DNA from: Bacilli bacterium
Lineage (GTDB): Bacteria; Bacillota_I; Bacilli_A; RF39; UBA660
Reading direction: 5' to 3'
Assembly: GCA_017484125.1 (NCBI GenBank)
Contig: JAFUTV010000033.1
Span: forward strand, 1-48,616
Length of the DNA: 48,616 bases
Shown: positions 42,551 to 48,616 of the stretch, one piece after another
How positions within the stretch are numbered: the first letter of the stretch is position 1
Layout: each line of letters starts with the position of its first letter
Translations under genes and position numbers: made by a program
The notes under the pieces: generated by a model
What the model saw: the letters and a program-made list of their open reading frames with translations, nothing else
The model's database searches: none
What the model was told of the DNA's origin: nothing

Positions 42551-43624
42551 ATGGATGGAAATATAATAACAATTATTATTGCGCAAATATTTGGAATAAT
42601 ATCTTGGATACTACTATTATATAGTTACACAAAAAAAGATATTAACAAATTACTATTTATACAAATATTAGTTTGTATTTTTGATATATTATCCTATTTT
42701 CTTTTAGGAGCAGATGCAGGTTTACTTATTTGTATAGTAGAACTTGTTAAAAATATTTTATATTATAAAACTGATAAGGATGACTTAATATTTAAAATTA
42801 GTATTTTTGTATATTTACTTATTGGTTTATTAACAATAAAAGAGTGGTATGCATCTCTTCCTGTGATAGCTTGTATACTAGATTCCTTTGGTACATCTAA
42901 AAATTCAAAAATTGCTAATATATGTTCAATAATATCTAATAGTTTATGGGCTGTATATGATATATTAATACTTTCTTATATTGGCGCTATTAATGATATA
43001 GTAGTTGTTATATGTAATATAAGCATATTATTATTTGGATATTCAAAACTATTAAATATATCTAATTTTAGAATAATAAAAAACAATCGTCTAAATAAAA
43101 ATACTTTAGATAATATATATAAATTAGATTATAAAAATTTTGGAAAAGAAAATACCTGGGAAAAAAATTATCAAATGGATGTTTATAAAAGAAATAAAGA
43201 TTCTTTCTTTTATATTAAATATGATAATAGATTTTCAGGATACATTAATTACTTAAACATTATAGAAGAAGAATATAATTATTTAAAATCATTAAATAAA
43301 ATGCCTTCAAAAATTAATTTAGATAATATAATTAAATTTAAGAAAAATAAAAAAGCATTTATATTAATAGAAACTATAAACATAAAAAAAGAATACGAAA
43401 ATAGTCAAACAATTGATTTAATATGTAAAAAACTAATTAATTTTATTAAAACTAAATATAAACAAAGAATATTTATAAATGGTATTATTTCTTTTACTGT
43501 TAGTGATTTTGAAGAAAATATATATAAATCTTTAAAATTTACCAAAATAAAAGAATTAGATAATAATATTAAATTATATGAAATAACAAAAGAGAACATA
43601 AAAAAGTATTATTTGGCTAAATAA
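42551..43624 (+). CDS. YgjV-like membrane domain fused to a GNAT-like domain
   Basis: 357 aa. Residues 1-170 are six or seven membrane helices of the YgjV/Imp type (AQIFGIISWILLLYSYTKKDINKLLFIQ, then a repeat of similar helices). Residues ~175-357 look like a cytosolic acetyltransferase fold (LYKLDYKNFGKENTWEKNY, SFFYIKYDNRFSGYINYLNI, then IFINGIISFT and the SLKFTKIKELDNNIKLYEI terminal strands), although the GNAT acetyl-CoA motif QxxGxG/A is not seen. The membrane and cytosolic domains in one chain suggest that something sensed or delivered at the membrane is acylated or bound inside. AAGGAAG before the ATG. Confidence 0.65.
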   Translation: MDGNIITIIIAQIFGIISWILLLYSYTKKDINKLLFIQILVCIFDILSYFLLGADAGLLICIVELVKNILYYKTDKDDLIFKISIFVYLLIGLLTIKEWYASLPVIACILDSFGTSKNSKIANICSIISNSLWAVYDILILSYIGAINDIVVVICNISILLFGYSKLLNISNFRIIKNNRLNKNTLDNIYKLDYKNFGKENTWEKNYQMDVYKRNKDSFFYIKYDNRFSGYINYLNIIEEEYNYLKSLNKMPSKINLDNIIKFKKNKKAFILIETINIKKEYENSQTIDLICKKLINFIKTKYKQRIFINGIISFTVSDFEENIYKSLKFTKIKELDNNIKLYEITKENIKKYYLAK

Positions 43625-43634
43625 TACTTTTTAT
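43602..43634 (+). terminator. Terminator of the coiled-coil/YgjV-GNAT unit
   Basis: Perfect 13-bp stem AAAAGTATTATTT / AAATAATACTTTT, 4-nt loop, short T tail; the TAA stop is inside the right arm. Confidence 0.8.
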
Positions 43635-43685
43635 ATATTTATAAATGTGATATAATAACTTGATTTAAAAAAAGGGATGGTAGAT

Positions 43686-45023
43686 ATGGAATTAGATGCA
43701 TTTAAAGAATTATTAGTTAATAAAAAATATTCAGATATTAAAGCAATTTATAAAGATACAAATGAATATGACATTGCAGAATTAATACAAGATTTAAAAG
43801 AAGAAGATTTAATTCAAGCCTTTAGATTACTTCCTAAAAGTATTGCAACTGATGTTTTTGTTAACATGGAAGATGAAGTTCAAAAAAAATTAATTAATGC
43901 TTTAACTAATAAAGAAGCAACATCAATTATTGAAGAAATGTATTCAGATGATGCAGCAGATTTATTTGATGAAATGCCTGCTATTATGATTTCAAAGTTA
44001 TTATCTAATGTATCAAAAGAAACAAGACAAACAATTAATAGACTTTTAAGATATCCTGATAATTCTGCTGGCTCCTTAATGGCAATGGAATATATTCATT
44101 TAAAAAAAGGACAAACTATTAAACAATCTATAGAAAGAATAAGAAGTCAAAAAGATGATTTTGTTACTTATGATAATTGTTATGTAACAGATAATGAAAG
44201 ACATTTATTAGGTTATGTAACTATAAAAGATTTACTTATTAATGATCCGGATATTTTAATAGATAATATAATGCAAGAAATAAAACACATGATTCCAACT
44301 TTAATGGATCAAGAGCAAGTAGCAGAAATGTTTCAAGATTACGACTATTCATCCATGCCAGTAGTTGATATGGAAGATAGATTAGTTGGAGTTATAACAA
44401 TTGATGATATTATTGATGTTATTGAAGAAGAAACTACTGAAGATATTGAAAAGATGGCCGCTATTACTCCATCAGATAAATCCTATATAAATACTGGAGT
44501 ATTTGAAACATTCTTTAAAAGAATACCTTGGTTATTACTTCTTATGATATCTGCAACATTTACTGGAGGAATAATAACTCACTTTGAAAATGCCCTAGCC
44601 TCATATGTTGTTTTAACAGCCTTTATTCCAATGCTTATGGATACTGGAGGTAATGCTGGTTCACAAGCATCAGTTTCTGTTATAAGAAGCTTATCTTTAA
44701 ATGAAATAGAATATAAAGATACTTTTAAAGTGCTTTGGAAAGAATTAAGAGTATCATTATTATGTGGTACTAGCTTAGCTTTAGCTAACTTCTTAAAACT
44801 AATATTTTTAGATAATGTCAGTATTTTAATTGCAAGTGTTGTATGTATTACTTTAGTTATAACAGTATGTGTTGCTAAACTAATAGGATCATCTCTTCCA
44901 ATAATTGCCAAAAAATTAAAATTTGATCCAGCAGTTATGGCATCTCCATTTATTACAACTATTGTTGATGCTTGTTCATTATTAATATATTTTAAAATTG
45001 CAACAATACTTTTAGGTATATAA
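43686..45023 (+). CDS. mgtE: Magnesium transporter MgtE
   Basis: 445 aa from the ATG at 43686 (AGGGATGG 5 nt upstream; an ATG 9 nt earlier overlaps that site). Soluble N domain (DIAELIQDLKEEDLIQAFRLLP), two CBS domains (about 140-255), long plug helix and five membrane helices with the DTGGNAGSQAS pore motif and the Mg-binding Asp in TTIVDACS. Mg2+-gated channel-like importer in the inner membrane. TATAAT at 43651-43656; no M-box-type leader (under 40 nt). Confidence 0.96.
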   Translation: MELDAFKELLVNKKYSDIKAIYKDTNEYDIAELIQDLKEEDLIQAFRLLPKSIATDVFVNMEDEVQKKLINALTNKEATSIIEEMYSDDAADLFDEMPAIMISKLLSNVSKETRQTINRLLRYPDNSAGSLMAMEYIHLKKGQTIKQSIERIRSQKDDFVTYDNCYVTDNERHLLGYVTIKDLLINDPDILIDNIMQEIKHMIPTLMDQEQVAEMFQDYDYSSMPVVDMEDRLVGVITIDDIIDVIEEETTEDIEKMAAITPSDKSYINTGVFETFFKRIPWLLLLMISATFTGGIITHFENALASYVVLTAFIPMLMDTGGNAGSQASVSVIRSLSLNEIEYKDTFKVLWKELRVSLLCGTSLALANFLKLIFLDNVSILIASVVCITLVITVCVAKLIGSSLPIIAKKLKFDPAVMASPFITTIVDACSLLIYFKIATILLGI

Positions 45024-45055
45024 AAAATAAAGAGTATTACTACTCTTTATTTTCT
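45024..45055. terminator. Bidirectional terminator between mgtE and the PPi-phosphofructokinase gene
   Basis: 13-bp stem AAAATAAAGAGTA / TACTCTTTATTTT (45024-45036, 45041-45053) starting right after the mgtE stop; runs of T or A on both sides, so it works in both directions. Confidence 0.85.
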
Positions 45056-46273
45056 TATTAAATGTTGTACTACTCCATCTTTAAATATTGGAAGTAACTC
45101 ACCAATAATTAATGGCTTAGCATAATTAATAAATTCTTCTTTCATTTGTTTATTTTCTTTATCATACCATTCTAAAGGAATTTTCTTTTCAACATTTGCA
45201 ATATCATGAATATCAAATACATTTGTATTGCAAACATATGGTTTATCACTTTCTCTAATTAATGTTACCATCATACCAGTTTTACCATTATTTGCTTCCT
45301 CTACTGCTTTTTGTCCTACTAGTTCTGCCTCATTAATATCTGTTAAAGAAGCAATATGAGATGCAGCTCTTTGTAGTGTAGAAAATTCAATTGCTCTAGT
45401 TTTTAATCCTGTTTCTTTTGCAACAATATTTGCAAGTGTAGTTGCTGTACCTGATAATTGTTTATGGCCAAATGAATCTACTGCCCTATTTGAATCAGAT
45501 AATTCACAAACAAATTTACCATCACTGGTTTGAATACCTTCAGAAACAGCAATAACAATGCTAGATTTAGTCTTAGCTAATTCTTTTACTCTATTTAAAA
45601 ATTCATCTAAATCAAATTCAACTTCAGGTAAATAAATTGCATCTACTCCTTCACCAGTTTCATCCTTAGCTAAAGATGCTGCTGCAGTTAACCAACCTGC
45701 ATGTCTTCCCATTATTTCAACAATGCAAACAGTTAATCTATTTTTTGAAAATGATGCATTATCTCTAATTATTTCTTTTAAACTAGTAGCAATATATTTA
45801 GCACAACTTCCATATCCTGGACAATGATCTGTTATTGGTAAATCATTATCAATAGTTTTAGGAACTCCCATAAATAATTGCTTTTTATCATGTGCCTTTG
45901 CATAATCAGATAGCATTTTTATTGTATCCATAGAATCATTTCCACCAGTGTAGAAAAATGCATCTATTTCATTTTTTTCTAAAATATCAAATATACGTTC
46001 ATATACTTCTTCATTATCTTCAATCTTTGGTAACTTGTATCTACAAGATCCTAAGAAAGCCGATGGAGTTCTTTTTAATAATTCATAGTTATCATTATCT
46101 TTTAGATAATCATCTAAATCAATAAAGTTTTCTTCTAAAAAACCTTCTATACCATGTACCATACCATATACATGTTCTACCCCTAATTCTTTAGCTTTTT
46201 TATATACACCTGCAATACTAGAATTAATAACAGATGTTGGTCCACCAGATTGACCTACTACAATGTTTTTCAT
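45047..46273 (-). CDS. PPi-type phosphofructokinase
   Basis: 408 aa. Adds phosphate to fructose 6-phosphate in glycolysis. GQSGGPTSVIN start, GGNDSMDT (110-117), PKTIDNDLP (138-146) and MGRHAGW. Asp after GGN (GGND rather than GGDG) and Lys in PKTIDND are marks of pyrophosphate-using enzymes. So PPi rather than ATP is the probable donor and the step may be reversible; confirmation needs an assay. A good extended -10 sits upstream, and the gene is divergent from the glycoside hydrolase. Confidence 0.9.
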   Translation of the reverse strand: MKNIVVGQSGGPTSVINSSIAGVYKKAKELGVEHVYGMVHGIEGFLEENFIDLDDYLKDNDNYELLKRTPSAFLGSCRYKLPKIEDNEEVYERIFDILEKNEIDAFFYTGGNDSMDTIKMLSDYAKAHDKKQLFMGVPKTIDNDLPITDHCPGYGSCAKYIATSLKEIIRDNASFSKNRLTVCIVEIMGRHAGWLTAAASLAKDETGEGVDAIYLPEVEFDLDEFLNRVKELAKTKSSIVIAVSEGIQTSDGKFVCELSDSNRAVDSFGHKQLSGTATTLANIVAKETGLKTRAIEFSTLQRAASHIASLTDINEAELVGQKAVEEANNGKTGMMVTLIRESDKPYVCNTNVFDIHDIANVEKKIPLEWYDKENKQMKEEFINYAKPLIIGELLPIFKDGVVQHLIRK

Positions 46274-46296
46274 TTATTTCACCTCTTCCACTTGAT

Positions 46297-46305
46297 ATTA
46301 TAACA
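46297..46305 (-). promoter_or_regulatory. Extended -10 box of the phosphofructokinase gene
   Basis: Minus strand TGTTATAAT, 24 bp before the ATG at 46273. Confidence 0.5.
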
Positions 46306-46332
46306 CTTATTAATAACGTTAATTAGATAAAT

Positions 46333-46360
46333 TTGACTTTTTCTAAAAAAATAGTATAAT
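46333..46360 (+). promoter_or_regulatory. Promoter of the secreted glycoside hydrolase
   Basis: TTGACT (46333-46338), 16-bp spacer, TATAAT (46355-46360); AAAGAGGGG ribosome binding site ahead of the ATG at 46386. Confidence 0.75.
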
Positions 46361-46385
46361 AAGTAACTCAAAAGAGGGGTTTGGT

Positions 46386-48464
46386 ATGAAAAAAAATAAA
46401 ATTATTAGTATATTTTTAATTACTTTATTAATAATATCTTTTTGTAGTGATTTAATAACTTATTCTTACGCACTTAATCAAAATCAAGAAAGTATTGAAA
46501 TCATTAAATCAAATGGAAATATTACTGAGAAAATAGGAATGAATGGACATGTTGATGTTCCCCGTGATATTTTACTAGCAGGTTCAGTAGTAAGAGAATA
46601 TCACAACTTTGGATGGTCTATTACTGAAAATAAACAGATGTTTTTTGAAAGATTCTCTTGGTGGGATTTTGATGGATACTATAAATTCTTACATGATAAT
46701 AATATTACTATTTTGCCTTGTATACAAATGGGTGAACAAGCAGTCTTTAATAGAAATAGAAATGAGAAACCAGTAATGAAAGGTGATGATACCACTGATC
46801 CTTTAAGTTACAAAATACATAGTAACTATTTATTTAATTATGCTGCAAGATATGGTTCTACTAAAGTAGATACATCTCTTCTTAATTTAGATCCAAAAGA
46901 TAGCATTAAAACTGGTTTAGGATATATTACATACTATGAAGACTGGAACGAACCGGATAAAACATGGCAAGGACCTGATGCACAGTTTAATTCTACTGAA
47001 CTTGCTGCGATGCTTTCTGCAGATTATGATGGACACGAAGGAAAATTAGGTAAAACATATGGTGTTAAACAAGCTGATCCAAATGCAAAATTAGTTATGG
47101 GTGGTATGGCTGGTGGATCTTATATGGTAAAGTGGCTTAGTGAAATGCAAGAATGGGCAAACAAAAATAGAACTGACAAAAAATTACCACTAGATGTTAT
47201 AAATTATCACCAATATGGTGGAACTCATTCACCAGAAAACACAACATTTGTTGAAGATGCTAAAAAAATAATGGCTTGGCGTGATGAAAATGCTAAAGAC
47301 AAAGAAATATGGATAACAGAATTTGGATGGGATACAAATCCTGGTTCAACAAAACATGCCGCACCATCAGAAGATGCACAAAGAGATTGGATTATAAGAG
47401 AGTACTTAATTGGAGATAGAATTGGTCTAGATAAAATGACTGTATATGATGCCCTAAATGATGGGCCATCATCTGATGCAACACAATACTCTACTTCAGG
47501 ACTTGCAACTAAAGTATCCGAAGGAACAGTAAAAAAATCTTCATGGTATGGTGTTAATACTTTAAAAAATACTTTAAAAGGATATCATTTATCTGAAATA
47601 ATTAAAGAAGACAACCAAATGTATATATATAAATATATAAATGGAAATGATATTTGTTATGTTTTATGGTCACCTACTGAAAATAATACAGTAATTAGTA
47701 ATTATGCATTAAACATTGGAAAATATAAAAATGCAACACTAACACAATTAAAAGATAAGGAAGCTTTAGGCTTAACAAGTGACCTACCTATTAATAATAA
47801 TCAAGTAACAGTTAACGTAAGCGAAAGTCCAATATTTATAAAAGTTAGTGGAAAAATCAAGGAAGAAACTAAACAAGAAAACAAAGAACAAGATGATGAT
47901 AAAAAACAAGAAGATAACAAAACAGTAGTTGACGATAAAAAACAAGATGATAATAAAACAGTAGTTGACGATAAAAATCAAGAAGATAATAAAACAGTAG
48001 TTGATGATAAAAATCAAGAAGAAGAAATAATTAAAAATGATACAAATAAACAAGGAAACAATATCGATGAAACAAATAAAGATAAAGAAATAAAAAACAA
48101 TGACAATGTTAAAAAAGAAATAAATAATAATAAAGAAGTCATAAAAAAAGATAATAATAAACCTACGAATAATCAAACAAATACAGATAATATTAAAAAT
48201 ATAGAGAAAGACACTGGAATTAATAATAATGACAATTATGAACAAACAAATATAAATAATAATGAAACAGATGAGTATAAATCAAATAATTATCAAGAAA
48301 ATAAAATAAAAAATACATCACTAGATCCAAGCCTTATAGTAGATAATTCTATAAAAAATAATACCACAAAAATGGATAGTTTTTTAGCAATAAAATATAT
48401 ATTATTATCTTTATTAATTATAGTATTTGTATTTCCAGGTGATATATTAATTATAAAAAAATAA
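46386..48464 (+). CDS. Secreted clan-A glycoside hydrolase with charged linker and C-terminal anchor
   Basis: 692 aa. Signal peptide (1-29), a TIM-barrel glycosidase domain (about 45-400) with acid/base Glu189 in DWNEPDKT and nucleophile Glu312 in WITEFGWDTN, then a beta module (to ~495). The pattern fits GH clan A (GH39/GH5-like); family and substrate are not certain. From ~500 a low-complexity linker carries three near-identical DDKNQEDNKTVV-type repeats and a long Asn/Lys/Asp stretch. It ends with one membrane helix (about 665-688) and no LPXTG, so it is held in the membrane rather than by sortase. A hairpin follows the stop, with an IS3-type insertion just behind it. Confidence 0.82.
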   Translation: MKKNKIISIFLITLLIISFCSDLITYSYALNQNQESIEIIKSNGNITEKIGMNGHVDVPRDILLAGSVVREYHNFGWSITENKQMFFERFSWWDFDGYYKFLHDNNITILPCIQMGEQAVFNRNRNEKPVMKGDDTTDPLSYKIHSNYLFNYAARYGSTKVDTSLLNLDPKDSIKTGLGYITYYEDWNEPDKTWQGPDAQFNSTELAAMLSADYDGHEGKLGKTYGVKQADPNAKLVMGGMAGGSYMVKWLSEMQEWANKNRTDKKLPLDVINYHQYGGTHSPENTTFVEDAKKIMAWRDENAKDKEIWITEFGWDTNPGSTKHAAPSEDAQRDWIIREYLIGDRIGLDKMTVYDALNDGPSSDATQYSTSGLATKVSEGTVKKSSWYGVNTLKNTLKGYHLSEIIKEDNQMYIYKYINGNDICYVLWSPTENNTVISNYALNIGKYKNATLTQLKDKEALGLTSDLPINNNQVTVNVSESPIFIKVSGKIKEETKQENKEQDDDKKQEDNKTVVDDKKQDDNKTVVDDKNQEDNKTVVDDKNQEEEIIKNDTNKQGNNIDETNKDKEIKNNDNVKKEINNNKEVIKKDNNKPTNNQTNTDNIKNIEKDTGINNNDNYEQTNINNNETDEYKSNNYQENKIKNTSLDPSLIVDNSIKNNTTKMDSFLAIKYILLSLLIIVFVFPGDILIIKK

Positions 48465-48466
48465 AA

Positions 48467-48482
48467 ACTTCATAATTGAAGT
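48467..48482 (+). terminator. Hairpin after the glycoside hydrolase, T run lost to the IS
   Basis: 6-bp stem ACTTCA / TGAAGT with TAAT loop directly after the stop. The expected T run is missing because the IS3-type end (TGAACCCC...) begins at about the last stem base. Terminator function is therefore doubtful. Confidence 0.5.
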
Positions 48483-48531
48483 GAACCCCGTTTCGGACAC
48501 TTTAAAAAAAAGTAACTTTAGTGTAAAATAG

Positions 48532-48551
48532 CACCTCAAGAAAGTGAGGTG
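48532..48551 (+). promoter_or_regulatory. Hairpin over the IS orfA ribosome binding site
   Basis: Perfect 7-bp stem CACCTCA / TGAGGTG with 6-nt loop. The right arm holds GAGGTG, the ribosome binding site 8 nt before the orfA ATG, so read-through transcripts from outside would be poorly translated, a known way of restraining IS elements. Confidence 0.6.
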
Positions 48552-48559
48552 TTATTTTT

Positions 48560-48616
48560 ATGGCTAAAAGTGGGCAAAAATTCAAAAAATATAATGATGA
48601 GTTTAGAAATAGTGTT
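48560..48616 (+). CDS. IS3-family transposase OrfA, N-terminal fragment
   Basis: Only the first 19 residues are present (MAKSGQKFKKYNDEFRNSV), typical of the OrfA N-terminus ahead of its HTH. The frame is open to the window edge; it is cut by the boundary, not by a mutation. Confidence 0.75.
   Translation, partial: MAKSGQKFKKYNDEFRNSV

Larger units (their letters stand above)
48482..48616 (+). mobile_element. Left end of an IS3-family insertion sequence (cut by window end)
   Basis: Probable left terminal repeat TGAACCCCGTTTCGGACAC at 48482-48500, of the TGxACCCC type seen in IS3-family elements, followed by a leader with a hairpin and the orfA start at 48560. The right end, orfB and target duplication are outside the window. 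Confidence 0.7.

Noticed and set aside
43625-43685. Mg2+-sensing M-box leader before mgtE
   Set aside because: Only about 60 bp between the previous stop and the start; an M-box is much longer.
47784-48245. 153-codon antisense frame rich in Ile/Phe opposite the glycosidase linker
   Set aside because: It is the complement of the Asn/Lys/Asp low-complexity linker; the composition is explained by that and no start signals are present.

Overview
The window is very AT-rich bacterial chromosome (judged by eye, not computed), coding-dense, with short intergenic gaps and many hairpin-plus-U-tract terminators. TGA is used as a stop (for example at 3681..3683) and tryptophan is TGG, so the code is the standard bacterial one, not the Mycoplasma one. 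The gene families (CDP-glycerol transferases, OhrR-type regulator, PPi-type phosphofructokinase, CwlD-like amidase, TypA, MgtE) and a tmRNA whose tag ends in AFA suggest a low-GC Bacillota of the Bacilli/'Tenericutes' type, perhaps an uncultured gut lineage. That placement is inference. No rRNA, tRNA or CRISPR was recognised; the only stable RNA seen is tmRNA.

Layout. 1-5.2 kb: a minus-strand operon of three CDP-glycerol glycerophosphotransferase-family enzymes with overlapping genes (teichoic-acid-like polymer). 5.3-10.4 kb: two tandem paralogous secreted parallel beta-helix proteins. 10.5-14.7 kb: typA and a two-gene unit of unknown function. 14.8-17.7 kb: DUF308 membrane protein, a 36-aa very basic small protein, HtrA protease, and an Abi_2/HEPN protein just upstream of htrA. 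17.8-19.5 kb: a 46-aa ORF and two peptidoglycan enzymes (amidase, lytic transglycosylase). 19.6-21.5 kb: peroxide-response operon gpx-trxB-ohrR with a visible OhrR-type operator on its promoter. 21.5-25.5 kb: DUF362 protein, NatAB-like ABC exporter, TatD nuclease.

25.7-33.6 kb is the most unusual part. A 753-aa protein with eight tandem ~56-aa HTH-like repeats followed by a sigma-factor-like C-terminus lies on the minus strand. Next comes ssrA (tmRNA). Divergent from ssrA is a three-gene plus-strand operon: a membrane-anchored J-domain-like protein that has lost the HPD motif, a second single-pass protein of the same topology, and a surface protein with about 16 CPxGY...C repeats.

33.6-46.3 kb: LysR regulator divergent from an HD-type small alarmone hydrolase, CDF transporter, TspO, a shortened ClpC-like ATPase with an eroded second ATPase domain, trpS, VanY-type carboxypeptidase, two proteins of unknown function, a YgjV-GNAT fusion, mgtE and a PPi-type phosphofructokinase. 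46.4-48.6 kb: a secreted clan-A glycoside hydrolase, then the left end of an IS3-family element cut by the window edge.

Together the genes point to heavy investment in the cell surface (teichoic-like polymer, beta-helix proteins, repeat adhesin, glycosidase, wall hydrolases), a compact thiol-peroxide defence module, and stress/ribosome-rescue functions. A recurring promoter style is an extended -10 box, TGnTATAAT, found upstream of at least eleven minus-strand genes.
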